In this document: in pieces, positions 8,761-17,832 of the stretch | Layout of the letters: every line of letters begins with the position of its first letter | Numbering within the stretch: position 1 is the first letter of the stretch | Source of the DNA: Alphaproteobacteria bacterium | GTDB lineage: Bacteria > Pseudomonadota > Alphaproteobacteria > Rhizobiales > Rhizobiaceae | DNA length: 64,000 nt | Reading direction: 5' to 3' | NCBI GenBank assembly: GCA_016861165.1 | Contig: BOKV01000006.1 | Coordinates: 105,398-169,397, forward strand | Position numbers and translations under genes: made by a program | Notes under the pieces: generated by a model | Seen by the model: the letters and a program-made list of their open reading frames with translations, nothing else | Databases searched by the model: none | What the model was told of the DNA's origin: nothing

Positions 8761-10071
8761 ATGCTGCCGCAAGAGACGATCCGCCGGAAGCGCGACCGGA
8801 CACCGCTGTCGGCCGCCGAGATCGCCGAATTCGTCGCCGGTGTCACCGACGGGCGCGTTTCCGAGGGGCAGGTTGCCGCCTTCGCCATGGCGGTGTTCCT
8901 GAACGGCATGAGCCGCGAGGAGGCGGTGGCGCTGACGCTGGCCATGCGCGATTCGGGCGATGTGCTCGACTGGTCGGATCTCGGGCCGGCCGTGCTCGAC
9001 AAGCACTCGACCGGCGGCATAGGCGACAATGTCTCGCTGATGCTGGCGCCGGCGGTGGCCGCCTGCGGCGGCTTCGTGCCGATGATCTCGGGCCGCGGCC
9101 TCGGCCATACCGGTGGCACGCTCGACAAGTTCGATTCGATCCCCGGTTACCGCACCCAGCCCGACAAGACGCAGTTCGCCAGCGTCGTGCGCGAGGTCGG
9201 CTGCGCCATCATCGGCCAGACCGGCGATCTCGCCCCGGCCGACAGGCGCATCTATGCCGTTCGCGACGTGACCGCCACGGTGGAGAGCGTGCCGCTGATC
9301 ACCGCCTCGATTCTGTCGAAGAAGCTGGCCGCCGGGCTGAAGGGGCTGGTTCTCGATGTCAAGGTCGGCTCCGGCGCCTTCATGGCCTCGCTCGCCGAAG
9401 CACGCGCGCTGGCGACCAGCCTGGTCGAGGTCGCCAATGGCGCCGGGCTCGCGACTACCGCGCTGCTGACCGACATGGACCACCCGCTCGCCTCGGCCGC
9501 CGGCAACGCGGTCGAGGTCGCCAACGCGGTCGAATTCCTGACCGGCGCGAAGATCGACCGGCGCCTGTGGGAGGTGACCGTCGCGCTGGGCGCCGAGATG
9601 CTGGTGGCCGGCGGCATTGCCGACGGCGCGGCCGATGGCGCCCGCCGCATGGAGGAGGCCTTCACCTCCGGCCGGGCGGCGGACAAGTTCGGCGCCATGG
9701 TCGCAGCGCTCGGCGGCCCGGCCGATTTCGTCGAGCGTTGCGACGCCTACCTGCCGAAGCCGTCGCTGTGCCGGCCGCTCTTCGCCCCCGCCGAACAGGC
9801 GACCGCGCTGGCGGGCCGGCTCGGCTTCGACACCCGCGAACTCGGCCTCGCCGTCATCGAACTCGGCGGCGGCCGCACACGGCCCGAGGACGGCATCGAC
9901 CATGCCGTCGGCCTCGTCGCCATCGCCGGCCGCGACTGGGACGGCCAGTCACCGGTCTGCGAAATATGGGCGCGCGACGAAGCATCGGCCGAGAAGGCGC
10001 GGCGGCGCATCCTCGCCGCCATGCGGCGGGGCGGCGAGGTGCCGCCGGCGGTCATCGAGCGGATCGGCTGA
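8761..10071 (+). CDS. deoA: Thymidine phosphorylase
   Basis: This 436-residue enzyme, close to E. coli DeoA (440), converts thymidine or deoxyuridine plus phosphate to the base and deoxyribose-1-phosphate. The class signature is clear: KHSTGGIGDNVS for phosphate binding, then SGRGLGHTGGTLDKFDSIPG, and SILSKKLAAG. The C-terminal alpha/beta domain (about 340-436) is complete. The ATG four bases after the aldehyde dehydrogenase stop fits family length; the longer frame is inside the previous gene. It is the last gene of the operon, converging on the multicopper oxidase with a 9-base gap. Confidence 0.95.
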   Translation: MLPQETIRRKRDRTPLSAAEIAEFVAGVTDGRVSEGQVAAFAMAVFLNGMSREEAVALTLAMRDSGDVLDWSDLGPAVLDKHSTGGIGDNVSLMLAPAVAACGGFVPMISGRGLGHTGGTLDKFDSIPGYRTQPDKTQFASVVREVGCAIIGQTGDLAPADRRIYAVRDVTATVESVPLITASILSKKLAAGLKGLVLDVKVGSGAFMASLAEARALATSLVEVANGAGLATTALLTDMDHPLASAAGNAVEVANAVEFLTGAKIDRRLWEVTVALGAEMLVAGGIADGAADGARRMEEAFTSGRAADKFGAMVAALGGPADFVERCDAYLPKPSLCRPLFAPAEQATALAGRLGFDTRELGLAVIELGGGRTRPEDGIDHAVGLVAIAGRDWDGQSPVCEIWARDEASAEKARRRILAAMRRGGEVPPAVIERIG

Positions 10072-10080
10072 GCGCCGGCC

Positions 10081-11667
10081 TCACACGGTGACGAACTGGC
10101 CCATCATGCCGGCGTCCTCATGTTCGAGGATGTGGCAGTGGAACATGAACGGCTTTTCGCGCGCGGCCGGGCGGTCGAAGCGCACCAGCACCTCCGCCTT
10201 GCCGTCGACCAGCACCACGTCCTTCCAGCCGGCAAGATGCGGTTCGGGCGGCTGGCCATTGCGGCTGATGACGCGCAGCGAAGCGCCGTGGATGTGGAAC
10301 GGGTGCGCCATCTCCTGCGTCGACAGCTCCCAGATTTCGGTCGAGCCGAGCTTCGCCTCGACATCGACGCGGCCCATGTCGAACGGCTCCCCGGCCATTG
10401 CCATGGTGATGCCGAGCGAGGCGGCGGTGGCCGCCGGCGCTGGCGCTGCCATCGGCCGGCCGGCATGGGCGCCATGGGCGGAATGGTCGACCATCTGGCC
10501 TGCCTGTTCGGCCGATACCCCGGCCTCCTGCAGCGCCTTGAGGTTTGCTTCCACCCGCTCGTCGAAAACGAACCGGCGCCGGCGCGATGCCGTCGCCGGG
10601 TCAGCGCCCGCCGGTTCGTCGAGGCCGGCCGGCAGGCTCGCCACGCCGCCCTTCAGCGCCGGATCGGGCGCGAACGTCATCACCGGCTCCTCGCCGGCCA
10701 GCGCTTCCGTCACGGCCGCCTTGAGGCGGTCGACGACGCCCGAGCCGAAGCGGCCGTTGTCGTCCGGCAGGGTCATCAGCTCGACCGGGCGCCCGTCGGA
10801 GAAGTCGACCAGTGCCTCGAAGCGTTCGCCGGGCGCGATGACCAGTGTGTCGACCGCGGCCGGGCGGGCGAGGAAGCCGCCGTCGGAGGCGATGACGTGC
10901 AGCGGCCGGCGGTCGGCGAAGCGCAGCAGGAAGTTGCGCGCGTTGGCACCGTTCAGGAAGCGCAGGCGGACGATCGCGGCGGGCACGGCCGCCGTCGGTC
11001 GAACCGCGCCGTTGACGGCGATGTGGGTGCCGCGGAAGCCGTGGATGAAGTCGAGCGCGTCCGGCGCGTATGGTGCCTCGCCCTCCAGCGCGCGCCGGTC
11101 CTGCAGGATCAGCGGCAGGTCGTCGACGCCGTGCGAATCGGGCAGGCCCCGCTCGCGGTCGCGGCCGTCGGCGACGATCAGGATGCCGGCAAGGCCGAGA
11201 TGCGCCTGGCGCGCGGTGTCCTCGTGCAGGTGCGGGTGGAACCAGGTCATCGCGGGCGGCTGGTCGATGGTGACGCGCGGCGTCCAGGTTTGGCCCGGCG
11301 CGATCGGGTTGTGCGGGCCGCCGTCGAGGTCGGAGCCGACGAACAGCCCGTGCCAGTGCAGCGTGGTGTGCCAGGGCAGCGCGTTCTCGACGGCGAGTGT
11401 CGCCGTGCCGCCGGCCTTGAGCCGCACGACCGGGCCGAGATAGGCGCCGTTGATCCCGGCCGAAGGCACCGACTGGCCCGGCACGAAGGAATGGCGGCCG
11501 CCGGCCATGCGCAGCCGCACGGTGCCGGCAGCGTCAGGCTCGACAAGCGCCGGGATCGGCAGCGCCGGCCCGCTGGCCCGCGCCGGCAGCGGGCGGAGCA
11601 CGAATGGCGCGGCGAGCGCGCCGGCTCCGATGCGCAGGACGGCACGGCGTGTGGTCAGCATGTTCAT
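10081..11667 (-). CDS. Tat-exported multicopper oxidase (CueO/laccase-like)
   Basis: This 528-residue protein has a twin-arginine leader (TTRRAVLRIGAGALAAPFVL) and three cupredoxin domains. Copper ligands are visible in four clusters: HWHG (104-107), HPHLH (144-148), HPFHIHG and HCHILEHEDAGM near the C terminus. A His/Met-bearing stretch (HSAHGAHAGRPM) before the last domain recalls the Met-rich insert of copper-tolerance oxidases. The start at 11667 is preceded by GGAG; an in-frame upstream extension would run through the AGCC repeat at 11683-11705 and is not believed. Likely role: periplasmic oxidation of Cu(I) or phenolic compounds. No copper regulator or pump is beside it. Confidence 0.93.
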   Translation of the reverse strand: MNMLTTRRAVLRIGAGALAAPFVLRPLPARASGPALPIPALVEPDAAGTVRLRMAGGRHSFVPGQSVPSAGINGAYLGPVVRLKAGGTATLAVENALPWHTTLHWHGLFVGSDLDGGPHNPIAPGQTWTPRVTIDQPPAMTWFHPHLHEDTARQAHLGLAGILIVADGRDRERGLPDSHGVDDLPLILQDRRALEGEAPYAPDALDFIHGFRGTHIAVNGAVRPTAAVPAAIVRLRFLNGANARNFLLRFADRRPLHVIASDGGFLARPAAVDTLVIAPGERFEALVDFSDGRPVELMTLPDDNGRFGSGVVDRLKAAVTEALAGEEPVMTFAPDPALKGGVASLPAGLDEPAGADPATASRRRRFVFDERVEANLKALQEAGVSAEQAGQMVDHSAHGAHAGRPMAAPAPAATAASLGITMAMAGEPFDMGRVDVEAKLGSTEIWELSTQEMAHPFHIHGASLRVISRNGQPPEPHLAGWKDVVLVDGKAEVLVRFDRPAAREKPFMFHCHILEHEDAGMMGQFVTV

Positions 11668-11682
11668 GGCGGCATGTCTCCG

Positions 11683-11705
11683 GGCTGGCTGGCTGGCTGG
11701 CTGGC
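11683..11705. repeat. Tetranucleotide tract (GGCT)5GGC in the multicopper oxidase leader
   Basis: Five perfect GGCT units plus GGC lie 16-38 bases upstream of the multicopper oxidase start, just outside its ribosome binding site (AGCC repeats on the coding strand). Slippage here would change the spacing of the 5' leader rather than the reading frame, unless translation starts further upstream. Confidence 0.9.
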
Positions 11706-11797
11706 GGTTGCGCCCTTCATAGCGCCGCAATTGGGCCAGCGGAAGGCGGCGCGCCGGCGCGCCGGGAAGGCATGGCGGGAGGGTAACGGAGAACCGG

Positions 11798-12337
11798 CTA
11801 CTGCATCAGCACCAGCGTGCCGGCATCGACCTCGAACTTGCGCAGCCGGTTGAGGAAGCTCATGCCGAGCAGCGTCGACGACAGCGCGCTGTCGCGCGCC
11901 ACCGTCGCCGGCACGTCGCGCACGATGACGCGGCCGATCTCGATCTCGTCGATGACGGCGGCGGCCGCCTCGGCGACCCCATTGGCGGTGTTGACGCGGT
12001 AGCGGAAATCGCCGGGCGACAGCCGGATGCCGATGCGCCGCGCCGTCGATTCGTTGATGGCGACCAGCGTGGCGCCGGTGTCGACCAGCACCTCGACCGC
12101 CCGGCCGTTGAGCCGCGCGCTGGCGAGGAAATGGCCGCGGCCGTCGGCCGTGATGCGCGCCACCCGGCCGGCCAGCGGGTTGTGCGGTTCCGGCGCCGAA
12201 GCCGCCGGCACGGTGGCGGGCGCGGCAACCGTCTGCCGCGCCGGTCCGCCGCTGTCCGCCAGCCGCTGCTGCAGGAGCGACGGCGCGGTGACGGCCGCGC
12301 CGACCAGGACCACGCCGATGAACATGTAGCGCCACAT
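11798..12337 (-). CDS. Membrane-anchored retropepsin-like aspartic protease (TIGR02281 type)
   Basis: This 179-residue protein has one N-terminal transmembrane segment (about 5-24), a Pro/Ala-rich linker, then a single retropepsin-like lobe. The active-site triad is DTGA at 86-89 (LVDTGATLVAINE), and the C-terminal hydrophobic-hydrophobic-Gly element is LLGMSFLNRLRKFEV. One lobe implies activity as a homodimer, facing the periplasm. It matches the alphaproteobacterial clan AA family TIGR02281, whose substrates are not established. It lies 130 bases upstream of the oxidase gene on the same strand; co-transcription is possible but not shown. Confidence 0.88.
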   Translation of the reverse strand: MWRYMFIGVVLVGAAVTAPSLLQQRLADSGGPARQTVAAPATVPAASAPEPHNPLAGRVARITADGRGHFLASARLNGRAVEVLVDTGATLVAINESTARRIGIRLSPGDFRYRVNTANGVAEAAAAVIDEIEIGRVIVRDVPATVARDSALSSTLLGMSFLNRLRKFEVDAGTLVLMQ

Positions 12338-12453
12338 GGCGAACCTCCGCGAAAGTGCGTTGGCGCGATTGTGGCGCGGGCAGGTTAGGAAGGGCTGAAG
12401 CCGCCCGCTCGGGGCGACCGACTTGCGCGGTCGGTAAACGGACGGTTAACCGG

Positions 12454-13083
12454 CTATTTGGTGCCGTACATGCGGTCGCCGGCGTCGCCCAAGCCTGGCA
12501 CGATATAGCCCTTCTCGTTGAGATGGTCGTCGATCGCCGCGGTGAACACCGGCACATCGGGATGGGCCGACGTGAAGCGCTCGACGCCCTCGGGCGCGGC
12601 GAGCAGGCACAGGAAGCGGATGTGGTTGGCGCCGCGGCCCTTCAGGCGCTCGACCGCCGCGATCGAGGTGTTGGCGGTCGCCAGCATCGGATCGACCACG
12701 ATGACCAGGCGGTCGGCGATGTCCTGTGGCGCCTTGAAGTAGTACTCCACCGGCTCCAGCGTCTCGTGATCGCGATAGATGCCGATATGGGCGACGCGGG
12801 CCGCCGGCACCAGGTCGAGCATGCCTTCGAGCAGGCCGTTGCCGGCGCGCAGGATGGAAGCGAAGACGAGCTTCTTGCCTTCGAGGATCGGCGCCTCCAT
12901 CTCGGCCAGCGGCGTCTCGATGCGCGTCGTCGTCAGTTCGAGGTCGCGCGTCACCTCGTAGGTCAGCAGCAGCGAGATTTCGCGCAGCAGCCGGCGGAAG
13001 CCGGCCGTCGAGGTGTTCTTGTCGCGCATGATGGTCAGCTTGTGCTGGACCAGCGGATGGTCGACGACCGTCACCCTGCCCAT
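12454..13083 (-). CDS. upp: Uracil phosphoribosyltransferase
   Basis: This 209-residue enzyme forms UMP from uracil and PRPP. It shows the family pattern throughout: [17 protein letters not shown] near residue 80, PRPP loop [12 protein letters not shown] (E. coli has DPMLATGGS), and the C-terminal uracil-site stretch [17 protein letters not shown]. The loop variant ANT is noted but all flanking residues are conserved. GGGAG precedes the start. It is the last gene of deoB–add–upp, 31 bases after add. Confidence 0.95.
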   Translation of the reverse strand: MGRVTVVDHPLVQHKLTIMRDKNTSTAGFRRLLREISLLLTYEVTRDLELTTTRIETPLAEMEAPILEGKKLVFASILRAGNGLLEGMLDLVPAARVAHIGIYRDHETLEPVEYYFKAPQDIADRLVIVVDPMLATANTSIAAVERLKGRGANHIRFLCLLAAPEGVERFTSAHPDVPVFTAAIDDHLNEKGYIVPGLGDAGDRMYGTK

Positions 13084-13114
13084 TGCGATCCGTCTCCCGT
13101 TTGCCGGCCTCGCG

Positions 13115-14092
13115 CTACCCTATGACGGCGGCGGCGCACTTCTCAAGCAGGCGCGCCCGTGTTTCCCCATCAATGAAGGCGGCCTCGATGGCGGTTCGGG
13201 TGAATCGCATGAGCGCCGCCTCGTCGTAGCCGAACCGGGTTCGCGCGATGTCGTATTCGTTGCCGAGCGAGGTATGGAAATGCGGCGGGTCGTCGGAGTT
13301 GAGCGTCACCCGGCAGCCCGCCGCGTCGAGCCGGCGCAGCGGATGGTCGGCGTAGCTGGCGAAGACCTTGAGCGCGATGTTGGAGGCCGGGCACACTTCC
13401 AGCACGACGCCTTCTGCGGCGATCCGCCCGACCAGCGCCGCATCCTCGATGGCGCGCACGCCGTGGCCGATCCGCGCCGGCCGCAGATGGTCGAGCGCGG
13501 CGCGCACGCTTTCCGCCCCGGCCAGTTCGCCGGCATGGACGGTGATACCGAGGCCGGCCTCGCGGGCGATGGCGAAGGCGGCGGCGAAATCGCGCGGGTG
13601 GTACGCCCGCTCGTCGCCGGCCATGCCGAACCCGGTGACGAGGCCGTGGCGGTTGGCCGCCGTCCAGCGCGCCGTCGCCGCCACCGCCTCCGGACCGAGA
13701 TGGCGCAGGCCGACGACGATCATGCGCGCCTCGATGCCGCAGGCCGCGCGCGCCCGGCCGATGCCCTCGGCCAGGCCCGCGACATAGTCGGCGGGGTCGA
13801 GGCCGGCGCCCCTGGCGTGGTCGATGGAGATGAAGAACTCGCTGTAGATGGCGCCCTCGGCCGCCAGCGAGGCCAGATAGGTCTCGGCCAGAAGGGCACA
13901 GTCGTCCGCCGTGCGAAACAGCGATGCGGCGAGGTCGTAGGCGGCGAGAAAGCTGGTGAAATCGGACCAAAAATAGGCGCCGTCGCGGATGATGCCGGAC
14001 ACGTCGGCGCCGTATTTGCGCGCCTGCGCCTCGACCAGCGCCGGCGGGGCGGCGCCCTCGATGTGGCAGTGGATTTCCGCCTTCGCCAGCAT
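13115..14092 (-). CDS. add: Adenosine deaminase
   Basis: This 325-residue zinc hydrolase converts (deoxy)adenosine to (deoxy)inosine. The metal ligands and catalytic residues are in place: HCH in AEIHCHIEG (His8, His10), HAGE, RIGHG with the catalytic His, and LNSDDP with the zinc Asp. It starts 4 bases after the deoB stop, with GAGG overlapping the end of deoB, so translation is probably coupled. The product inosine is a substrate of the phosphorylase at 4506. Adenine deaminase-like members also exist, but the salvage context favours adenosine. Confidence 0.93.
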   Translation of the reverse strand: MLAKAEIHCHIEGAAPPALVEAQARKYGADVSGIIRDGAYFWSDFTSFLAAYDLAASLFRTADDCALLAETYLASLAAEGAIYSEFFISIDHARGAGLDPADYVAGLAEGIGRARAACGIEARMIVVGLRHLGPEAVAATARWTAANRHGLVTGFGMAGDERAYHPRDFAAAFAIAREAGLGITVHAGELAGAESVRAALDHLRPARIGHGVRAIEDAALVGRIAAEGVVLEVCPASNIALKVFASYADHPLRRLDAAGCRVTLNSDDPPHFHTSLGNEYDIARTRFGYDEAALMRFTRTAIEAAFIDGETRARLLEKCAAAVIG

Positions 14093-14096
14093 CGCC

Positions 14097-15323
14097 TCAG
14101 CCGGTCAGGAACGAGCGGCCGTGCCGGCCGGGGGCGAGCTCCAGGTGTTCGGCGACCGTCTCGCCGATGTCGGCGAAGCTATCGCGCCGGCCGGCCTCGC
14201 GCGGGCCGATGCCGGGACCGCAGGCCAGCACCGGCACCTGCTCGCGGGTGTGGTCGGTGCCGCGCCAGGTCGGATCGTTGCCATGGTCGGCGGTGATGAC
14301 GAGAAGGTCGCCTTCGCGCAGCCGGTCGGTCAGTTCCGGCAGGCGGCGGTCGAAGGCCTCGAGCGCCGCCGCGTAGCCGGGCACGTCGCGCCGATGGCCG
14401 TAGAGCTGGTCGAAGTCGACCAGGTTGGTGAAGGCGAGGCTGCCGTCCGGCACTGTCGCCGCCGCCGTCAGCGTGGCGTCGAACAGCGCCTCGTTGCCGT
14501 GCCCCTTGACGATCCGCGTCGGGCCGCGATGGGCGAAGATGTCGTCGACCTTGCCGATGGCGATGACCTCGCGTCCCGCCGCCTTGGCACGGTCGAGCAG
14601 GGTCGGCTCGGGCGGCGGCACGGCATAGTCGCGCCGGTTGCCGGTGCGCTCGAACTGCGCCGGGGTCTCGCCGACAAACGGGCGGGCGATGACCCGGCCG
14701 ATATTGTAGGGGTCGACCAGCCGGCGCACGAGGCGGCACAATTGGTAGAGCCGGTCTAGGCCGAAATGCGTCTCGTGCGCGGCGATCTGGAAGACCGAAT
14801 CGGCCGAGGTGTAGCAGATCGGCTTGCCGGTGCGGATGTGCTCCTCGCCGAGCTCCTCGATAATGGTCGTTCCCGAGGCGTGGCGGTTGCCGAGGATGCC
14901 GGGGATATCCCCCTGGGCGATCACCGCCTTGGTCAGTTCGGCCGGAAAGCAGGGTTCGGTCCGTGGGAAATAGCCCCAGTCGAACGGTACCGGCAGGCCG
15001 GCGATCTCCCAGTGGCCGGACGGCGTGTCCTTGCCGTTGGAGACCTCGCAGGCATGGGCGCAGATGCCGGCGAGATCGGGAGCCGGGTCGAAGCCGGCGG
15101 GCAGGGCGCCGCTCGCCCCGCGGGCGGCAAGACCGAGCCCGAGCCGTTCCATGTGGGGCAAAAGGAGGCGGCCGCGGCGCAGGCCGTCGCGGTCGCCCGC
15201 GCCCGCCATGCACGCCGCCGCGATGTGGCCGAGCGTGTCGGCGCCCTCATCGCCGAAGCGCGCCGCGTCGGGCGCCCCGCCAATGCCGACGGAATCGAGG
15301 ACGATGATGAAGGCCCTGGGCAT
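14097..15323 (-). CDS. deoB: Phosphopentomutase
   Basis: This 408-residue enzyme (E. coli 407) interconverts (deoxy)ribose-1- and 5-phosphate, linking the nucleoside phosphorylases to DeoC and the pentose phosphate pathway. It is an alkaline-phosphatase-superfamily metalloenzyme: the N terminus [15 protein letters not shown] holds the first metal Asp, followed by GADTLGHIA, the central cap SGHWEIAG, and [19 protein letters not shown] with further Asp/His ligands. The start at 15323 (MPRAFII) is chosen by family alignment; the frame continues 54 codons upstream without homology. It is the first gene of the minus-strand salvage operon. Confidence 0.95.
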   Translation of the reverse strand: MPRAFIIVLDSVGIGGAPDAARFGDEGADTLGHIAAACMAGAGDRDGLRRGRLLLPHMERLGLGLAARGASGALPAGFDPAPDLAGICAHACEVSNGKDTPSGHWEIAGLPVPFDWGYFPRTEPCFPAELTKAVIAQGDIPGILGNRHASGTTIIEELGEEHIRTGKPICYTSADSVFQIAAHETHFGLDRLYQLCRLVRRLVDPYNIGRVIARPFVGETPAQFERTGNRRDYAVPPPEPTLLDRAKAAGREVIAIGKVDDIFAHRGPTRIVKGHGNEALFDATLTAAATVPDGSLAFTNLVDFDQLYGHRRDVPGYAAALEAFDRRLPELTDRLREGDLLVITADHGNDPTWRGTDHTREQVPVLACGPGIGPREAGRRDSFADIGETVAEHLELAPGRHGRSFLTG

Positions 15324-15535
15324 GCCCGTCCGTTCCTGCCACACCGCCGGCACCATAGGCAAAACGCCTCGCCCGTGCCACAGCGTTGACCAGATTGTGC
15401 TGTGCATTGGCGCAGTCCCGCCCCGACCGCCGCCGCGCCCTTTTGGGCTCGTGCCCGGAGGCCGCTGCCGGGTCGAAGGGGGCATCCGAATCGGCTATGC
15501 CTGCCGCTGCATCGATGAAGGGAGTCGCACGCGCC

Positions 15536-16468
15536 ATGAGCCGTCGCCGCTGCTCCGGCGGGGCCGTCGCCGTCCTGCTGGCGGTCATGTCCGCCGGATC
15601 GCCGGCGGGTGCCGATTGGCGTGACGAGATCGGCGCCTTCCGGGTCGGCATCCTGGCCGGCGCCGACATCCAGGCCTCGATGGCGCGGGCCGAGCCGTTC
15701 CGGCTGGCGCTGGAGGAGGCGCTCGGCGTCACCGTCGAGATTTTCCCGGCCCGCGACTATCCCGCCCTGATCAACGCCAGCGCTGCCGCTCGCATCGAAT
15801 ATACGGTCTTTTCGGCCGCCGCCTATGCGTTGACCTGGGAGCGCTGTCAGTGCGTGGAGCCGCTCGTCATCGCCCGCTCCGGCGACGGCACCGACACCTT
15901 CAGTGCGGTGGTTGTCACCCGGGTCGGCGGACCTGGCAACCTCGCCGCGCTCAGGGGTACGCGTATCGGCGTGGTGCGCACCACCGCCTTTGGCGGGCGC
16001 GACGTGGCGCTGGCCGAGATGCGGGCCCAGGGCTTCGATCCGGCCGCCGGCGACGCCAGCCTGGAGACTTTCGCTAATGGCGAGGAGGCGGTCGATGCCC
16101 TGCGTCAGGGCGGCATCGATGCGCTGATCGGCTGGAGTTCGCTGACCGGTGATCCGGCGCAGGGCTACAGCCGCGGCACCCTGCGGCGCATTGCCGAGCT
16201 CGAGGGCGATGCCACCGGCTACCGCATCGCCTGGCAGTCGTCACCGGTTCCACACCGCATGCACGCCGTCCGCAAGAACCTGCCCGGCGAGGCCAAGACG
16301 CAGCTCCGCACGCTGCTGACCGGCCTGTTCGCCAACGATCCGGTGGCCTATGATTCGGTCGAGCCGGTCTATGGCGGCGGTTTCGTGGCGGCCCGTCAGG
16401 GCCAGTTCGAGGCACTGGCGGGACTGGTCGCGGCCGCGGCGGCCGAGGAGCCCGCCGCCCCGCAATAG
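15536..16468 (+). CDS. PhnD-like phosphate/phosphonate substrate-binding protein (orphan)
   Basis: This 310-residue exported protein has an N-terminal signal (about 1-27, ending near AGADW). The body is a PhnD-type periplasmic binding protein: FRVGILAGADIQASMARAEP, a first lobe with EYTVFSAAAYALTWE, then LRGTRIGVVRTTAFGGRD and the NGEEAVDALRQGGIDALIG segment. The ATG at 15536 follows AGGGAG; two upstream in-frame ATGs lack a good site. No ABC ATPase or permease adjoins it, so it may serve a distant transporter or act as a sensory binding protein. Ligand unknown. Confidence 0.8.
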   Translation: MSRRRCSGGAVAVLLAVMSAGSPAGADWRDEIGAFRVGILAGADIQASMARAEPFRLALEEALGVTVEIFPARDYPALINASAAARIEYTVFSAAAYALTWERCQCVEPLVIARSGDGTDTFSAVVVTRVGGPGNLAALRGTRIGVVRTTAFGGRDVALAEMRAQGFDPAAGDASLETFANGEEAVDALRQGGIDALIGWSSLTGDPAQGYSRGTLRRIAELEGDATGYRIAWQSSPVPHRMHAVRKNLPGEAKTQLRTLLTGLFANDPVAYDSVEPVYGGGFVAARQGQFEALAGLVAAAAAEEPAAPQ

Positions 16469-16476
16469 GGCGGCGG
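16452..16476. terminator. Hairpin between convergent PhnD-like gene and TadE-like gene
   Basis: A perfect 9-bp stem (CCGCCGCCC / GGGCGGCGG) with a 7-base loop spans the PhnD-like stop codon. It has no T-tract on either side, so it may stabilise transcript ends or assist Rho rather than act as an intrinsic terminator. Confidence 0.35.
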
Positions 16477-16479
16477 CGC

Positions 16480-17073
16480 CTATTTCAGCGTCACCGAAGA
16501 GCCGATGCGCGGCCGCAGGAACAGTTCCTCGCGCATGGCGATCGGCGTGCGCGAGAAATAGACGCCCTTGTCCTTCTCGTAGTGGGCCCAGCCGAACGAC
16601 GGCGTATAGGTCGCCGTCACCTCGGCGGCGACCAGGAACGTGCCGTCCTTCTTGATCTTGGTCGGAACGTCGTAGTTCTGGTTGACCGTCGAGCAGCTGC
16701 CGGTGCTGAGCAGGCAGCGCCACTTCGCCTTCGCCTGGCCGGAGGCGATCTCGATTCCGTTGATCTCGATCTCGATCGTCTCCTTGTAGGGGTACATGAT
16801 CTTCGACGAGATATCCATGATGCTGACGATGTCGTTCTGGGTCAGCGACTGGCTCTGGGTGATGAGGTCGCTCACCGCGCTCGACACGCGCGACAGCTTG
16901 CGATTGGTCGAGATGCCGGCCGAAAGTTCGATGGTGCCGACGAACAGCAGGATCATGATCGGCGCGATGAAGGCGAATTCGACGGCGGCCACGCCCCTCG
17001 CCTCGCGGGCGAAGCGCGACGCCAGCAGGGCGGCGCTGAACCGGGCCGATCGCGCGATGTGCTTCAGTTCCAT
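16480..17073 (-). CDS. TadE/TadG-like pilus minor protein
   Basis: This 197-residue protein has the TadE signature: a basic N terminus, Glu inside ARGVAAVEFAFIAPIMILLF (near residue 30), then one transmembrane segment and a periplasmic domain containing a likely disulfide pair (CLLSTGSC). TadE-like proteins are pseudopilins processed by the prepilin peptidase in Flp pilus assembly. The ATG at 17073 is preferred over the GTG at 17106 because GGGA lies upstream at fair spacing. It directly follows the second TadE-like gene on the same strand. Confidence 0.82.
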   Translation of the reverse strand: MELKHIARSARFSAALLASRFAREARGVAAVEFAFIAPIMILLFVGTIELSAGISTNRKLSRVSSAVSDLITQSQSLTQNDIVSIMDISSKIMYPYKETIEIEINGIEIASGQAKAKWRCLLSTGSCSTVNQNYDVPTKIKKDGTFLVAAEVTATYTPSFGWAHYEKDKGVYFSRTPIAMREELFLRPRIGSSVTLK

Positions 17074-17106
17074 GTTATCGGTTCCCGAATTGGACGGCCG
17101 GTTCAC

Positions 17107-17688
17107 TCAGCAAGACCCGCCATGGGCCGGATAGGGTTCGGTGCGGAACACGGCCATGGCGTTAAGCAGCGCGTTGCGGCTGTTGAGCGCGGACACCTGC
17201 GCCACCACGTAGTTGGTGAACACCGGCCACTCGTAGCTGACGGTGATCATGGCGATCTGCTCGGGGCAAGGTGCCGCGAAGCCGTAGGCGGAATGGTCGA
17301 TCTCGCCGTTCTCGGGCGTCGGCGGATCCTCAAGGTCGTCGAACTTGGCCGCGACCTTCAGGTCGACCTTGAGCTTCGAGCAGTCGAACAGCAGCGCGGT
17401 GGCCGAACAGATCTCGTTCTTGAACTGCGATTCGGTCAGCGTGTCGTCGAGCTGGCCGGTGCGGACCTTGCGGCCGACATCGTCGACGGAGCTCTCCAGC
17501 ATCTGGCCGGCGAAGAACAGCAACGAACTCTCGATGATACCGAACAGCAGCAGGAAGAAGGGGAAGGCGAGGATGGCGAATTCGACCGCGGTGGTGCCGT
17601 CATCCTTGCGCCTGAAGCGGCGGACAATGCGCGGCGCCTGAAGATAGCGTCGCAGGCCGCGCCTGGCGTTGTCGTGCGCTTTGCTCAT
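17107..17688 (-). CDS. TadE/TadG-like pilus minor protein
   Basis: This 193-residue protein starts with a basic stretch, then DGTTAVEFAILAFPFFLLLFGIIE, the TadE-type processing site and transmembrane helix (about residues 31-53). The rest is a periplasmic domain with several cysteines (ICSATALLFDC, APCPEQ) and an aromatic YEWPVFTNY motif. It lies immediately upstream of the TadE-like gene at 16480-17073, the usual tandem arrangement. TadE and TadF roles cannot be told apart here. Confidence 0.82.
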   Translation of the reverse strand: MSKAHDNARRGLRRYLQAPRIVRRFRRKDDGTTAVEFAILAFPFFLLLFGIIESSLLFFAGQMLESSVDDVGRKVRTGQLDDTLTESQFKNEICSATALLFDCSKLKVDLKVAAKFDDLEDPPTPENGEIDHSAYGFAAPCPEQIAMITVSYEWPVFTNYVVAQVSALNSRNALLNAMAVFRTEPYPAHGGSC

Positions 17689-17770
17689 CTTGCCACCCGC
17701 TCGATGGTGAGGCTTGTTGGTGCCGGTGCTTCTATCAGACGCTGATTGATGCTCCGTTTTGCCCTTGGCT

Positions 17771-17801
17771 AAAAAGAAAGCGGCCGTGTTGACCGGCCGC
17801 T
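17771..17801 (-). terminator. Intrinsic terminator after the CpaC N-domain gene
   Basis: Read on the minus strand, a perfect 8-bp stem (AGCGGCCG / CGGCCGCT) with a 7-base loop is followed by TTCTTTTT. It lies 32-62 bases downstream of the 17833-18330 gene and separates it from the TadE-like pair. Confidence 0.8.
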
Positions 17802-17832
17802 AACCAAGCTGTCCGGCGGCGCCACCGGCGCG

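Noticed and set aside
6138..9128. Long minus-strand open frame (996 codons) opposite the aldehyde dehydrogenase
   Set aside because: Same composition artefact; it crosses three real genes on the other strand and has no domain.
12395..12453. Inverted repeat ACCGAC-N7-GTCGGT after upp as a terminator
   Set aside because: The stem is only 6 bp and no T-tract follows on the minus strand.
14097..15485. Longer deoB starting at 15485
   Set aside because: The additional 54 residues are Pro/Arg/Gly-rich without homology; the start at 15323 gives the exact family length and N terminus.
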